Counted from the first letter of the stretch, positions 43,646-52,575 are shown. The stretch: 64,000 nt of DNA from Pectobacterium aroidearum (GCF_015689195.1 NZ_CP065044.1:3100001-3164000), one strand, 5' to 3'. Numbers and translations: made by a program. The notes: generated from the sequence alone by a model not told the origin.

Positions 43646-45109
43646 ATGAGCACACAACCCCTACCCCATGCACTGCAGTTCGGCAGTGTTTGCAGCGGAA
43701 TTGAAGCCGTCAGCCTGGCCTGGGAACCACTCGGTATGAAAGCCGCCTGGTTCTCGGAAATCGATCCCTTTCCGTGTGCCCTACTCGCACACCGCTACCC
43801 CCATGTCCCCAATCTCGGCGACATGACGCGCATCGCCAACCAGGTACGCGTTGGTGAGGTCATCGCCCCGGACATTCTTGTTGGCGGAACGCCTTGCCAG
43901 GCATTCAGCATCGCCGGCGCGCGACGGGGGCTGAACGACCCTCGCGGTGCCTTAACCCTCAGCTACGTGGAGCTTGCCAATGCCATCGACCAAACCCGTA
44001 TCAAAAACCATCAGCCCCCCGCCACGCTCGTCTGGGAAAACGTCCCCGGCGTGCTCAGTGATCGATCTAACGCCTTTGGTTGCCTGCTGGGCGCACTGGC
44101 CGGAGAAAGCCATGCGCTCAAACCACCAGGGTCCAAATGGGCGCACGCAGGTCACGTGTCTGGACCCCACCGGCGCATTGCGTGGCGGGTTCTCGATGCC
44201 CAATATTTCGGTGTCGCCCAGCGTCGCAAGCGCGTGTTTCTTGTGGCAAGTGGTCGAGACGACCTCGATCCCTGCGAAGTACTTTTTGAGCGCGACAGCG
44301 TGCGCGGGAATTCTTCAGCGGGCAGCTCGCCGTGGCAAGAAGCTGCCCGCGCTGCTGGAGCAGGCCCTGCGACAGCAAGCGACTATGCCGGACTGAGCCC
44401 CTATGGCAAGGTGGTCACGACATTCAGCTTCGGCGGTGGTACAGGGCCAGTCAACGTGGCTGCCTGTCTGATGGCCGCTGGAGCCAAACACGATATCTGC
44501 ACCGAAAACTTCCTGGTTCAGTCGGTAGCTGGCCCCCTCAGCCATACACCGAACACGGCAAATTATGGCAAAGACTATCGGGAAAATGGCAACGACAAAT
44601 CTATCCCGATGATTGCCTTTACTGCCCAGGACTACGGTGCGGATGCCGTAAAAGGCGTGACGCCCACTTTGCGGACCCGGGCCTGGCCTGCCATCGCCTT
44701 TGCACAGAACGGGCGCGGCGAACTGCGCCTGGAATCGGGTCATGGCCAGATCGCTGGCACGCTGCTCGCCAGCGGCGGAAAACCCGGTCAAGGCATGCCA
44801 ACCGTGTTCAGCGCCACGCGATGCGGCAACGACAAGGACCCTGTACTGACGCAGAACCTGGAAACACATCTTCATTACACGCCACGCAAACCAGACGAAC
44901 AATGTTGGCCGCAATGGCGGGTCAGGCGGTTGATGCCGATCGAATGCGAACGTCTGCAGGGCATGCCCGATGACTGGACACAGGTGCCGTACCGTGGCAA
45001 ACCGGCGGCCGACACGCCTCGCTACAAAGCCATTGGCAACTCAATGGCCGTGACCTGTGTGGCATGGTTGGGGCAGCGTCTGCTCGGAGCCATGCAACAG
45101 TCCAGGTAA
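43646..45109 (+). CDS. DNA (cytosine-5) methyltransferase
   Basis: 487 residues. The m5C motifs appear in order: I FGSVCSGIEAVSLAWEPLGM, IV GGTPCQAFSIAG with catalytic C84, VI WENVPGV (E131), VIII AQRRKRVFLVA, and the C-terminal X YKAIGNSMAVTCVAWL. The target-recognition region is about 215-420. No cognate restriction enzyme is next to it, so it is an orphan enzyme that may protect the ICE from host restriction. ATG at 43646 has CAGGAG before it. Confidence 0.94.
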   Translation: MSTQPLPHALQFGSVCSGIEAVSLAWEPLGMKAAWFSEIDPFPCALLAHRYPHVPNLGDMTRIANQVRVGEVIAPDILVGGTPCQAFSIAGARRGLNDPRGALTLSYVELANAIDQTRIKNHQPPATLVWENVPGVLSDRSNAFGCLLGALAGESHALKPPGSKWAHAGHVSGPHRRIAWRVLDAQYFGVAQRRKRVFLVASGRDDLDPCEVLFERDSVRGNSSAGSSPWQEAARAAGAGPATASDYAGLSPYGKVVTTFSFGGGTGPVNVAACLMAAGAKHDICTENFLVQSVAGPLSHTPNTANYGKDYRENGNDKSIPMIAFTAQDYGADAVKGVTPTLRTRAWPAIAFAQNGRGELRLESGHGQIAGTLLASGGKPGQGMPTVFSATRCGNDKDPVLTQNLETHLHYTPRKPDEQCWPQWRVRRLMPIECERLQGMPDDWTQVPYRGKPAADTPRYKAIGNSMAVTCVAWLGQRLLGAMQQSR

Positions 45110-45428
45110 CACCGTTTCTATAAGACAGGAGCGTGTTGTTTGTTGTTCATCGCGCTCCCTGTAAAGCGTCTTTCTACCATACGCGACACCAATACGGACG
45201 AATCCTGATGCGTTTTGTTCCACGCATACGGACCGTTATCGCGCCATGCTGCATACATGTTCGCTGGCGTAGCCGGCAGCATCCCAGGCGGTCCAGGCCA
45301 TCAAGACCGCGGCACGCTGATAGCGTGTTGGCTTTCGCCATCACCAGAGCGCTTAGCGTCCATTTATTCCACCCACAGGGCTCTCCTCCCTTGTGGCTGG
45401 GGAGCTCCTTTTTTTTGGAGACTTTCCC
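45110..45428. other. Gap with T8 tract before the next ICE gene
   Basis: 319 nt without a gene. The end holds imperfect hairpins (CCACAGGG...CCCTTGTGG near 45370) and a run of eight T directly before GGAG of the next ribosome binding site. Confidence 0.45.
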
Positions 45429-46226
45429 ATGGATCATCAAACCATTCGCAATCAGATGCAGTCATTGGTGCGTGACCACGTTCCTTCCAATGCCCGCAGC
45501 TTCAAGTTCAACATTTTTGACGGCCAGCCCAAGGTTTCGACACTGGGCTTTCACATTGATCCCAAGCCTTTTGAAGGAAAGATCATCGCCAGGACTGAGG
45601 ATGCCATTGTCGTCAAGACGGGCCGAATCGAGTTCGCCGTGCTTGACCGGACGCTCGTGACCGAAGATCCAGACGAAGGAGCCAAGGTGCAGGTCGAACC
45701 CTATGCCCGGCATCGCTTCGACGGTCTTCGCGCAGATACACCCGAAGAGCGCACCGAATACACCTCTGATGGCAAGCCCTACAAGCTTCAGACGTATGTA
45801 CTCGGCTCCGCACCCGCCAGGCTTCCGATCCCGCAACCCCGCAGCCCGGAGTTACAGGAACTGATCAGGCAACTGGAGGAACTGCCGGCACCGGATGGTT
45901 TTCGTCGGATTACGCACCTGCTGGTTGATGCGGGTGCACGGGATTTCACCTGGGTCGATCCGCTGCCCAAGGACATCATCGCTACACCACCGGCTATCAG
46001 CTTCAACACCAACACGGCGAAATTCAATGGCCGCGTCACTGTGCAATACGAACGCGCCGATGACCTCTATGCCGTAGTGCTGAGCCACGATGGAGAGTTG
46101 GTTGAACGGGTTGACGGTGTGTTCTTCGATACCCTCGGAGACGTACTGTTCAGGCTGATCGACGATGGCAGTTGGCGTCGCATACGTGTGCGCACCATTC
46201 AAAAGCCGCTGCGACGCAAGTCATGA
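45429..46226 (+). CDS. ICE protein of unknown function
   Basis: 265 residues from ATG 45429 (GGAG 8 nt upstream; the frame extends to 45393 through the T8 tract, which is unlikely to be coding). The N-terminal half is FKFNIFDGQPKVSTLGFHID then DRTLVTEDPDEGAKV, and the C-terminal half has QLEELPAPDGFRRITHLLVD. KfrB-like or DUF-type beta-rich domains are possible. There are no membrane segments. It is one of several single-gene units with hairpin leaders in this part of the ICE. Confidence 0.72.
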   Translation: MDHQTIRNQMQSLVRDHVPSNARSFKFNIFDGQPKVSTLGFHIDPKPFEGKIIARTEDAIVVKTGRIEFAVLDRTLVTEDPDEGAKVQVEPYARHRFDGLRADTPEERTEYTSDGKPYKLQTYVLGSAPARLPIPQPRSPELQELIRQLEELPAPDGFRRITHLLVDAGARDFTWVDPLPKDIIATPPAISFNTNTAKFNGRVTVQYERADDLYAVVLSHDGELVERVDGVFFDTLGDVLFRLIDDGSWRRIRVRTIQKPLRRKS

Positions 46227-46373
46227 CGCTACAGACAACCCGTCTATACGGTGGGTTATCTGACCAGCATCGTTTACTTATCGCACCTCGACTGGATACG
46301 CACCAATCCCCCGCCCCGGACAACGGTTCTTTACTGTGTTGCCCGGCATACCATCCTCTCAGGAGTAACGTGT

Positions 46374-46739
46374 ATGACTTTACGCTTCAAAGGAGCCGAA
46401 TTGCGGCCCATCATCGCAGAGGCTGTTGCCAATCAGTGCCGCATTATCCTGGTCAAGGACCACGGTGTTTACTGGCTTGCCGAGCATGGTGAACGCCATC
46501 CTGATGGGCGTCAAAAGTTAATCGCCTATGCGGTTGGCTGCAACCCTGATGTTGCGCCCTTTGACGACTGGTGGGAGCGTTCACGCGCCGAGTTCGGTGG
46601 CGATGATTTTGGTGAGTTTTTCGAACCTGGCGACAGGGTGTTTACCGGCATCCTGGATGGTGCTGGTGATCTCGAAGTGTCCGCTACCGCAACACAGATT
46701 TTCCTGCAAGTTGTCGCGACAAGCCCCGATAGCAACTGA
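46374..46739 (+). CDS. DUF3085 protein
   Basis: 121 residues from ATG 46374 (AGGAG 9 nt upstream). It has the DUF3085 pattern: GAELRPIIAEAVANQCRIIL, YWLAEHGERHPDGR, AYAVGCNPDVAPFDDWWERS. It is a conserved accessory gene of this ICE family with unknown function. A terminator hairpin follows 17 nt after the stop. Confidence 0.82.
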   Translation: MTLRFKGAELRPIIAEAVANQCRIILVKDHGVYWLAEHGERHPDGRQKLIAYAVGCNPDVAPFDDWWERSRAEFGGDDFGEFFEPGDRVFTGILDGAGDLEVSATATQIFLQVVATSPDSN

Positions 46740-46755
46740 GCCTCGTCCTCCATAG

Positions 46756-46780
46756 CCCCCTCATGGGGGCTTCTTTCCTC
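46756..46780 (+). terminator. Terminator hairpin after the DUF3085 gene
   Basis: AGCCCCC, loop TCAT, GGGGGCT (46756-46773) followed by TCTTTCCT. Confidence 0.75.
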
Positions 46781-46864
46781 TCGCGCCAACACCTCCACCG
46801 CTGACACGCATTCGTCTCAGCCCACTACAGGCCATTCCACCAGCGATACCCTGGAGACGCCCAC

Positions 46865-47707
46865 ATGCGCGACCCGTTCAAGATTGACTCCCCGACCTGC
46901 ATCAGTTTTTCCGGTGGCCGCACCAGTGCCTATATGCTGTGGCGCGTTTTACAGGCCAACGGCGGCCTGCCTGCCGATACCGTAGTCTGCTTCGCCAACA
47001 CGGGCAAAGAAGTAGAAGCTACCCTGCGCTTCGTGCGTGACTGCGCCACGCATTGGAAAACCCCTATCCACTGGCTCGAATATCAGGACGCTGCACCAGG
47101 GTTCAAGCGGGTCGATTTCACGACTGCCAGCCGTCAGGGTGAGCCTTTCGAGGCGTTGATCCGTAAACGCCAATACCTGCCCAACCCTGTTGCTCGCGGC
47201 TGCACCACCAGCCTGAAAATTCGGCCGATGCATAAATACCTGCGCAGTCTCGGTTGGACAGAATGGGATCAATTCATTGGCATCCGCGCCGACGAGCAAC
47301 GGCGTGTCGCCAAAATTCGGGCGCGCGGTCACTCTACGGAATCAAGCCATGAAATGATGTGCATGCCATTGGCCGATGCAAACATCAGCGTATACGAGGT
47401 CAGTGCGTTCTGGCAGGCGCAGCCTTTCGATCTGGAACTGTTGACCGTGAAAGGCCGCACACTCGAAGGCAACTGTGATTTGTGCTTCCTCAAGCCACAA
47501 GGACAGCGCCTGGCCCTCATCAAGGCCAGACCGGAAGCAGCCATATGGTGGATTCGTATGGAATCACTGAACCTGGCCAACAAGCCCAGTGGCACACGGT
47601 TTCGTGTTGATGGCCCCAGCTATGCCGATCTGGCACGATTTGCCGCAAACCAGGGTGATCTGTTCGATTCAACCGAAGATGCGGTGGCCTGTTTTTGCGG
47701 TGATTAA
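46865..47707 (+). CDS. Phosphoadenosine-phosphosulfate-reductase-like (PP-loop ATPase) protein
   Basis: 280 residues. The PP-loop is SFSGGRTSAYML (residues about 14-25). CxT and cysteine motifs follow (RGCTTSLKIRPMHKYL, then GNCDLCFLK and a C-terminal CFCGD), which could bind an iron-sulfur cluster or zinc. Such N-type ATP pyrophosphatases activate substrates for sulfur or nucleotide chemistry. ICE-borne members have no known substrate. It is not a normal CysH, because it lacks the ECGLH ending and sits outside any sulfur operon. A base-modification or antirestriction role is only a guess. Confidence 0.85.
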   Translation: MRDPFKIDSPTCISFSGGRTSAYMLWRVLQANGGLPADTVVCFANTGKEVEATLRFVRDCATHWKTPIHWLEYQDAAPGFKRVDFTTASRQGEPFEALIRKRQYLPNPVARGCTTSLKIRPMHKYLRSLGWTEWDQFIGIRADEQRRVAKIRARGHSTESSHEMMCMPLADANISVYEVSAFWQAQPFDLELLTVKGRTLEGNCDLCFLKPQGQRLALIKARPEAAIWWIRMESLNLANKPSGTRFRVDGPSYADLARFAANQGDLFDSTEDAVACFCGD

Positions 47708-47772
47708 ATCGCGCCGCAGGGAAACCTGATTGTCTTGGGTCTGTACTGATCAGGTGCCACTTTGGATAACGA

Positions 47773-48096
47773 CTAGGGCAGCAACAACTGCTCCTGAGTT
47801 TTGCCCGCTGCAAGCGCCTCCTTGAACCAATTCGGCTGCTTGCCTCGACCACTCCAGGTCAGACTTGGGTTGTCGGGATGTGCATATTTGGGAGCCACAG
47901 GATTTTTTACCCGAGGACTTGGCTTTGAGTTCGGGAAGACCTGCTCCAGCTCCAGATTTTCACCTTCCAGCAACTGCAGAATTTTCTCGCGAACGGCCTT
48001 GACTCGTTCACGTTCTCCCTTGACCAGTTGATCCTGTGCGGATGCGATCAGGTCCTTCAATTCGGCTGCGGACAGCGCCTGCAAATCAATCGACAT
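47773..48096 (-). CDS. H-NS-family histone-like silencer
   Basis: 107 residues. It has an N-terminal coiled-coil oligomerisation helix (ALSAAELKDLIASAQDQLVK, then GERERVKAVREKIL) and a C-terminal DNA-binding segment KYAHPDNPSLTWSGRGKQPN, then WFKEALAAGKT. The TWSGRGKQP loop matches the AT-hook-like motif of Bv3F/HvrA-type H-NS. It is the only ICE gene here on the minus strand apart from the cargo. Mobile-element H-NS often silences the element's own genes or mimics host H-NS to cut the fitness cost. Confidence 0.92.
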   Translation of the reverse strand: MSIDLQALSAAELKDLIASAQDQLVKGERERVKAVREKILQLLEGENLELEQVFPNSKPSPRVKNPVAPKYAHPDNPSLTWSGRGKQPNWFKEALAAGKTQEQLLLP

Positions 48097-48473
48097 TATT
48101 TCTCCCTCCGTGGGTGATGCAGAAACTCGTTAAGTACGCGTTTGTACCACGACAGCCATTTCCAGAGGAATGGCATCTCGAAAATAGGGAACGACTCCGG
48201 TTCATATTTCTCGTCGCGCCGTCATTGAAGCGCGGGCAGTCTGTCGGCATGTTTTGCTGACGTTGTCAGCGACATGCCACGCAACCACGGTCTCCAAGGT
48301 TGCGGTGCGGCAAAAACCGCATGACCGAGCCAGTTCGCCCAGCATCCTCACGCGAACGACTACCGGTTTATACCGGTAGTGGATGCATCCGCCTTATCAA
48401 CCCATCGCGGGGTGACACACCCTCGCCATAGGGCCTGGTGTGTCTCCGCTTCATTTTCAATGGAGATTTCACC
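48097..48473. promoter_or_regulatory. Divergent intergenic region with palindrome
   Basis: 377 nt between the divergent hns-like gene and the STY4534-type gene. It contains the 8-bp-arm palindrome CTACCGGT-TTAT-ACCGGTAG (48360-48379) and a GACACACC/GGTGTGTC leader hairpin (48414-48421 with 48437-48444) before the ribosome binding site at 48463. Confidence 0.6.
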
Positions 48474-49394
48474 ATGAGCCATTCTACCTCAGGCGAAAAA
48501 GCCTATTTCGATCTGCACACCGAAGGGTACGGTCGTCTGCAGCGTGTGCGGGAAGTTCCCGTACGCGGTGGCCGACGTGCTCAGCCCTTTCTGGCTTGCA
48601 CCATCGCCGCGTTGGTCGGCTCTGTCAAAGAACCGGTCACCCGCTATTTTGACGTCAAGGTCTCAGGTGCCGAGGCTAAAAAACTGGTCGAACACTACGT
48701 CGGCATGGATGATCCAAAGCAGCGCCCGATGGTCAAGTTCCGGCTGGGGGATCTGTGGAGTGATGCATTCATCCGCCCCAGCGGTGAACGCAAGGGTGAG
48801 CCAGCAGCCAGCCTCAAGGGGCGACTCCTGAAGGCTGAACTGATCGACCCTGCCACACTGGCGGCTATCGAACAGTACGAACTGATCACTCGGGGCATTG
48901 GCTACCTCAATCGACCCAAAGACGTTACACCGAAGGAGGGTGACCCATTCCTCGCGTGCACCATTGGTGCTCTGGCCGGGCCTGTTGAAGAGCCGGAATA
49001 CCGGTACATCAACACCATCGTGACCGCGCCGGAGGCTCAACATCTGGTACGCCGTTGCGTGCAGGCCATCGAGGCTGAGCGCAAGGTATTGGTGGCCTTT
49101 CGTCTCAACGACATGAAAGCCGATCCGTACCTTCGCACGAAGGGCGAGCATGCCGGCGAGCCGGCTGCGAGTCTGGAGTCCAGATTGATCCATATTGGTC
49201 TGATCAAGATCGATGGCCAATTGGTCTATCCCACTGCCAACCAGCCCCCCTCTTCTGGGCACGCTACGGTGGCATCCACTGTGTCAGAAAGCCCTGATAA
49301 CAGCGCGGATATGCCTTCTACGACGTCCGGTACAGCCGGGCCTGAAGCGCAATCCTCGGTAGAAGAAGAGCCCGCTCTCGTCACTTCACTCTAA
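48474..49394 (+). CDS. STY4534-family ICE replication protein with duplicated DUF3577 domain
   Basis: 306 residues from ATG 48474 (TGGAG 9 nt upstream). Two similar halves are visible. The first has QPFLACTIAALVGSVKEPVT, RYFDV, FRLGDLWSDAF and GEPAASLKGRLLKAELI. The second has DPFLACTIGALAGPVEEPEY, RYINT, FRLNDMKADPY and GEPAASLESRLIHIGLI. Most family members have a single copy, so this is an internal tandem duplication. The last 55 residues are a Ser/Thr/Pro tail. Its role in ICE replication is assumed from the family name only. Confidence 0.88.
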   Translation: MSHSTSGEKAYFDLHTEGYGRLQRVREVPVRGGRRAQPFLACTIAALVGSVKEPVTRYFDVKVSGAEAKKLVEHYVGMDDPKQRPMVKFRLGDLWSDAFIRPSGERKGEPAASLKGRLLKAELIDPATLAAIEQYELITRGIGYLNRPKDVTPKEGDPFLACTIGALAGPVEEPEYRYINTIVTAPEAQHLVRRCVQAIEAERKVLVAFRLNDMKADPYLRTKGEHAGEPAASLESRLIHIGLIKIDGQLVYPTANQPPSSGHATVASTVSESPDNSADMPSTTSGTAGPEAQSSVEEEPALVTSL

Positions 49395-49404
49395 GCCGAT
49401 CGGC

Positions 49405-49435
49405 AAGACCTCACATTGGGGTCTTGTCTCTTTTT
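49405..49435 (+). terminator. Hairpin and T5 tract between two ICE genes
   Basis: AAGACC (49405-49410) pairs with GGTCTT (49420-49425), then GTCTCTTTTT. It lies 10 nt after the previous stop and about 45 nt before the next start. Confidence 0.7.
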
Positions 49436-49476
49436 CCAAGGTTATCGGTAGTACAACGCATCCCAGGAGATTATCC

Positions 49477-50151
49477 ATGGCTACAGCAGCCGTTCAATCC
49501 GCTCCCCCCATCATCGTTAGCGGCCAACTCGCAATCCGCACAATATCCGGTCGTAACGGCCGGTTCACAGTCGGTCGTCTCACCACACACCTTGGGTTGT
49601 TCCATGTCAAAGATCCCGAACTGGAGCAGTATCCCGAGGGGAAGTATGAGGGTGAATTTGCGATTCGATATATTTATCCGAAAGCCTATCCTGTCGGCGA
49701 CGGCATGCGATTCGAGATCCGGGCCAACCTGGATGGCATGACCTTGTCTGGTATCGACAAACTCAGCAAAGCAGAGGCTCGCGCCTTCGCCACGCAAGAT
49801 GTCGATCCGCTTGATGAGGAATCGGGTACTCAACCCGTACCCACGCCAACCGCAACGTCCAAATCCAAGGCCAGGCTTGCCCCTGTACAAGCCACCCAGG
49901 ACCCACTGGTCGACACCACGCCATTCAGCGTCGATGCACCCTCCGCGACTGTAGCGGCCTCGGACAATCCCGATAGCGATGATGCAGCATTGTTCGGCAT
50001 CCTCTGGCCGCTGGGTGAATCAGTGAAGCTGGACGCAACCATTGACCGCCGCACGTTGCGCCTGCAAGTCGCGCGGTTGAGCCAGTTGAGCTATGTGTTC
50101 GACACCACGGCCCAGCAGTGGAACCGCCAGTCTGAATCTCTGGCGACCTGA
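49477..50151 (+). CDS. DUF3275 protein
   Basis: 224 residues. The N-terminal 110 residues are the DUF3275 domain (PPIIVSGQLAIRTISGRNGR, FTVGRLTTHLG, EGKYEGEFAIRYIYPKAYPV). A Pro/Thr/Ser-rich linker (about 115-165) and a second conserved block near the C terminus follow (DDAALFGILWPLGESVKLDA, LRLQVARLSQLSYVFD). It is a conserved ICE gene next to the DUF3577 gene; function unknown. CAGGAG lies 9 nt before the ATG. Confidence 0.85.
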   Translation: MATAAVQSAPPIIVSGQLAIRTISGRNGRFTVGRLTTHLGLFHVKDPELEQYPEGKYEGEFAIRYIYPKAYPVGDGMRFEIRANLDGMTLSGIDKLSKAEARAFATQDVDPLDEESGTQPVPTPTATSKSKARLAPVQATQDPLVDTTPFSVDAPSATVAASDNPDSDDAALFGILWPLGESVKLDATIDRRTLRLQVARLSQLSYVFDTTAQQWNRQSESLAT

Positions 50152-50187
50152 TTCATACAGCTACCGCTATTGCGTTTTTCCCACCCG

Positions 50188-50233
50188 CCGGGGTCTTCCC
50201 CGCAGGGGAGGTTCCCGGTCCTTTCATTTCAGG
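50188..50233 (+). promoter_or_regulatory. Strong leader hairpin ahead of the 50243 gene
   Basis: CCGGGGTCTTCCCC-GCA-GGGGAGGTTCCCGG (50188-50218) forms nested stems CCGGG/CCCGG and CTTCCCC/GGGGAG, followed by TCCTTTCATTTC and then the ribosome binding site. Confidence 0.65.
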
Positions 50234-50242
50234 AGCCTCACC

Positions 50243-50584
50243 ATGAGTCGGCACTATTTCACGACCTTCTACAAGGGTCTTCCCACCCCCCTCTACCTCG
50301 GCTGGGATCGCCCAATGCAGTACTTCTTTCTCGTCATTGAGAAACCGGAAGAACAGATCGAGGAAGACACGTGTGACGAACACGACATCTATCTGTACAG
50401 CAACCTGCAAGAACGTGATCCATTTGGCCATGGCCTGGATTACTACCGTGCCGTGTTGCAGCGTTTTCAGATCACTGTGCCTGAGAGCATGTTCACCGAA
50501 GTTCTGCGTGATGCCGAAAACAATGTCGGCAACCGTGTAGTCATTCATCAAGCTGACGGTTCGTTCGCTGAGCGTGAAGGCTGA
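50243..50584 (+). CDS. Small conserved ICE protein of unknown function
   Basis: 113 residues from ATG 50243 (AGGAG 7 nt upstream; the longer open frame overlaps the previous gene and has no conservation). Contains YFTTFYKGLPTPLYLGWDRP, MQYFFLVIEKP and an acidic stretch EEQIEEDTCDEHDIYLYS. It may be a single beta-rich domain; I recognise no family. Confidence 0.72.
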   Translation: MSRHYFTTFYKGLPTPLYLGWDRPMQYFFLVIEKPEEQIEEDTCDEHDIYLYSNLQERDPFGHGLDYYRAVLQRFQITVPESMFTEVLRDAENNVGNRVVIHQADGSFAEREG

Positions 50585-50609
50585 ACGGCTCACGCACTTT
50601 CATCCCCTT

Positions 50610-50642
50610 GGGGCAACATTGCCCTACAGGCAGCGTTGCCCC
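50610..50642 (+). promoter_or_regulatory. Leader hairpin ahead of the 50666 gene
   Basis: GGGGCAACATTGCC, loop CTACA, GGCAGCGTTGCCCC: long near-perfect stem 24 nt before the start codon. Confidence 0.7.
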
Positions 50643-50665
50643 TCAGTGTTATTGAGGACACCACC

Positions 50666-51313
50666 ATGCCCGAATCTTCATTACCGCAACCGTTGTTCCG
50701 TATCGACGAATGCACTGACCTGATGGTCGATGCCTGCGTCTGCCGCGAGAATGGCGATCTGGTCTTTGTCTCAATCTGGGCGCGGGATACTGCCGTCCAG
50801 CAATTTATCGCCCGTCTCACACTCGGTCGCGATGAGGATGGATTGAACCAGTTTCACCTCATCACAGAACACGGCGGCTCCGTGCCTGTGTTCATCCCCT
50901 CGGTCGAGCGCCTTGAAAAACGCCTGACCCGCAACTATCGCCGCACGCTGTTTGGATCGCTCACCAATCTGTGGCTGTTCGACCAACGCTGCATCTGCCC
51001 TGACAAGAGCACAGCCAGCGCACTGGCGCTACTACCGCGATCTGCCGCTGAACCCACTGTTCGCTTGTGGCAACTCGTCAAAGACACATGTCCGCTGCCA
51101 CTGCTCGACCACTGGCAAATGCCGGTGCTGGAGTTGCTGCGCAGCCGCGACATGCTCCATGAGCTACCAGTCGCCCTCGGGCCGCTGCGGGGCTTTCGCC
51201 TTGGACTGGACGTGCCAGCACTCACCGACGCGCTGGGCGGGCTTATTCGTAACGGCGCTCTCACAGCCTATCCCTATCCATCACAGATCTGCACCTCGCA
51301 AGCGGCGGTCTGA
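50666..51313 (+). CDS. ICE protein of unknown function
   Basis: 215 residues from ATG 50666 (GAGG about 9 nt upstream; the frame runs back to 50636 through the hairpin). Segments of note are CVCRENGDLVFVSIWARDTA, a Cys pair near RCICPDKS, and RGFRLGLDVPALTDALGGLI. No known domain. It sits just before the methyltransferase gene in the same hairpin-separated series. Confidence 0.7.
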   Translation: MPESSLPQPLFRIDECTDLMVDACVCRENGDLVFVSIWARDTAVQQFIARLTLGRDEDGLNQFHLITEHGGSVPVFIPSVERLEKRLTRNYRRTLFGSLTNLWLFDQRCICPDKSTASALALLPRSAAEPTVRLWQLVKDTCPLPLLDHWQMPVLELLRSRDMLHELPVALGPLRGFRLGLDVPALTDALGGLIRNGALTAYPYPSQICTSQAAV

Positions 51314-51383
51314 CCATTCCACAGCAGGCGTACCTTACCAGGCACCTGCACTTTCTTTCATCATCGCCAGACAGGAGATTCCT

Positions 51384-52493
51384 ATGGCACTCATGTTTCC
51401 CCGGCTCGCCAGAAATTTTGCCAAAAATGGCTATTACCCTACCGATGAGTCCACGCTCGAACGGACACTCGCCGCACTGGCTCCCAGCGATGAGCCCATG
51501 TGCATTATTGATCCTTGTGCCGGCGAAGGCGTTGCGATTGCCGAAGCCGCCCATGCCCTCGGGCTTGCTCACACCCGGTCGTACGCTGTCGAATACGATC
51601 AGGAGCGCGCCAGCCATGCACGGTTGTTGGTCGAACACTGTATCCATGCCGATTTGATGGACACCATCATTTCGCGTCAGGCATTCGGCTTGCTCTGGCT
51701 CAATCCACCGTACGGCGACTTATCCAGAGATGCCAACGGCAATATCGGCTACGACGGTAAAGGCCGGCCCCGACTGGAAAAGTTGTTCTACCAGCGGACG
51801 CTGCCCCTGCTGCAGTACCACGGCATTCTCGTTTTCATCATTCCGTCCTATGTGCTCGACCAGGAAATGGTGGGCTGGCTTACGCGCCACTTCGCCGACC
51901 TGCGTGTCTTCCGTGCGGTAGATACACAGTTCAAACAAGTGGTGCTGTTTGGTCGTCGCGTTCGCCAGCGCGATCTGGCGAGTGAAGACGTGAAGTCCAC
52001 CCACACCCGATTGTTGCAAATCGGGCAGGGAGAACAGGAAGCAGCGGAATTGCCGTCCAAGTGGACATCATTGCCGTATGTCGTTCCAAGCGCCCAGGCT
52101 GAACCCGAGCATTTTTATCGCATCAGCATGGAGCCGATGCAGTTCGCCGAAGAAGTACAACGCCTGCGAGGTTTGTGGCCAGCGTTCGAGACTCACCTCG
52201 GTGCCGCGCAGCAGTCGCTGCGTGCGCCTGCTCGTGCGTTATCTGAATGGCACCTGGCATTAGCCCTGGCGGCGGGTGCTATCTCCGGTGTCGTGCAGTC
52301 CCCAAGCGGTCGCACGCTTGCAGTCAAGGGGGATACCTACAAGCAAAAAGCGACGAGCACCGAGTATTGCGAACGCGATGACGGCTCCATCGCCGAAACG
52401 CGCATCCTCACCGATAAGTTCGTGCCCGTCATCAGAGCATGGGACCTGTCTCCTGACTCAGCCACGCTGGGACAGATCCTTACCATCCATTAA
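51384..52493 (+). CDS. DUF6094-type SAM-dependent DNA methyltransferase
   Basis: 369 residues from ATG 51384 (AGGAG 7 nt upstream; the frame extends far back in another gene). The SAM-binding motif is IIDPCAGEGVAIAEAAHALG and the catalytic motif is LLWLNPPYGD, the N6-adenine type. An insertion and a C-terminal recognition-like domain follow. No partner nuclease is adjacent, so it is probably an ICE self-modification or antirestriction enzyme like the cytosine methyltransferase at 43646. Confidence 0.88.
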   Translation: MALMFPRLARNFAKNGYYPTDESTLERTLAALAPSDEPMCIIDPCAGEGVAIAEAAHALGLAHTRSYAVEYDQERASHARLLVEHCIHADLMDTIISRQAFGLLWLNPPYGDLSRDANGNIGYDGKGRPRLEKLFYQRTLPLLQYHGILVFIIPSYVLDQEMVGWLTRHFADLRVFRAVDTQFKQVVLFGRRVRQRDLASEDVKSTHTRLLQIGQGEQEAAELPSKWTSLPYVVPSAQAEPEHFYRISMEPMQFAEEVQRLRGLWPAFETHLGAAQQSLRAPARALSEWHLALALAAGAISGVVQSPSGRTLAVKGDTYKQKATSTEYCERDDGSIAETRILTDKFVPVIRAWDLSPDSATLGQILTIH

Positions 52494-52575
52494 TCCCCGC
52501 AAGGGGAAGCAGCATCACCCACACACCGCTGGCCACTGAACCGAGTTCAACGCCAGTCCGTTTCTCTTACCCATC

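Noticed and set aside
46865-47707. Reading the PP-loop protein as DndC and linking it to the phosphorothioate-specific nuclease at 12659
   Set aside because: No DndA, DndB, DndD or SspB-like genes are nearby, and a self-targeting combination would be lethal. The cysteine pattern does not establish DndC.
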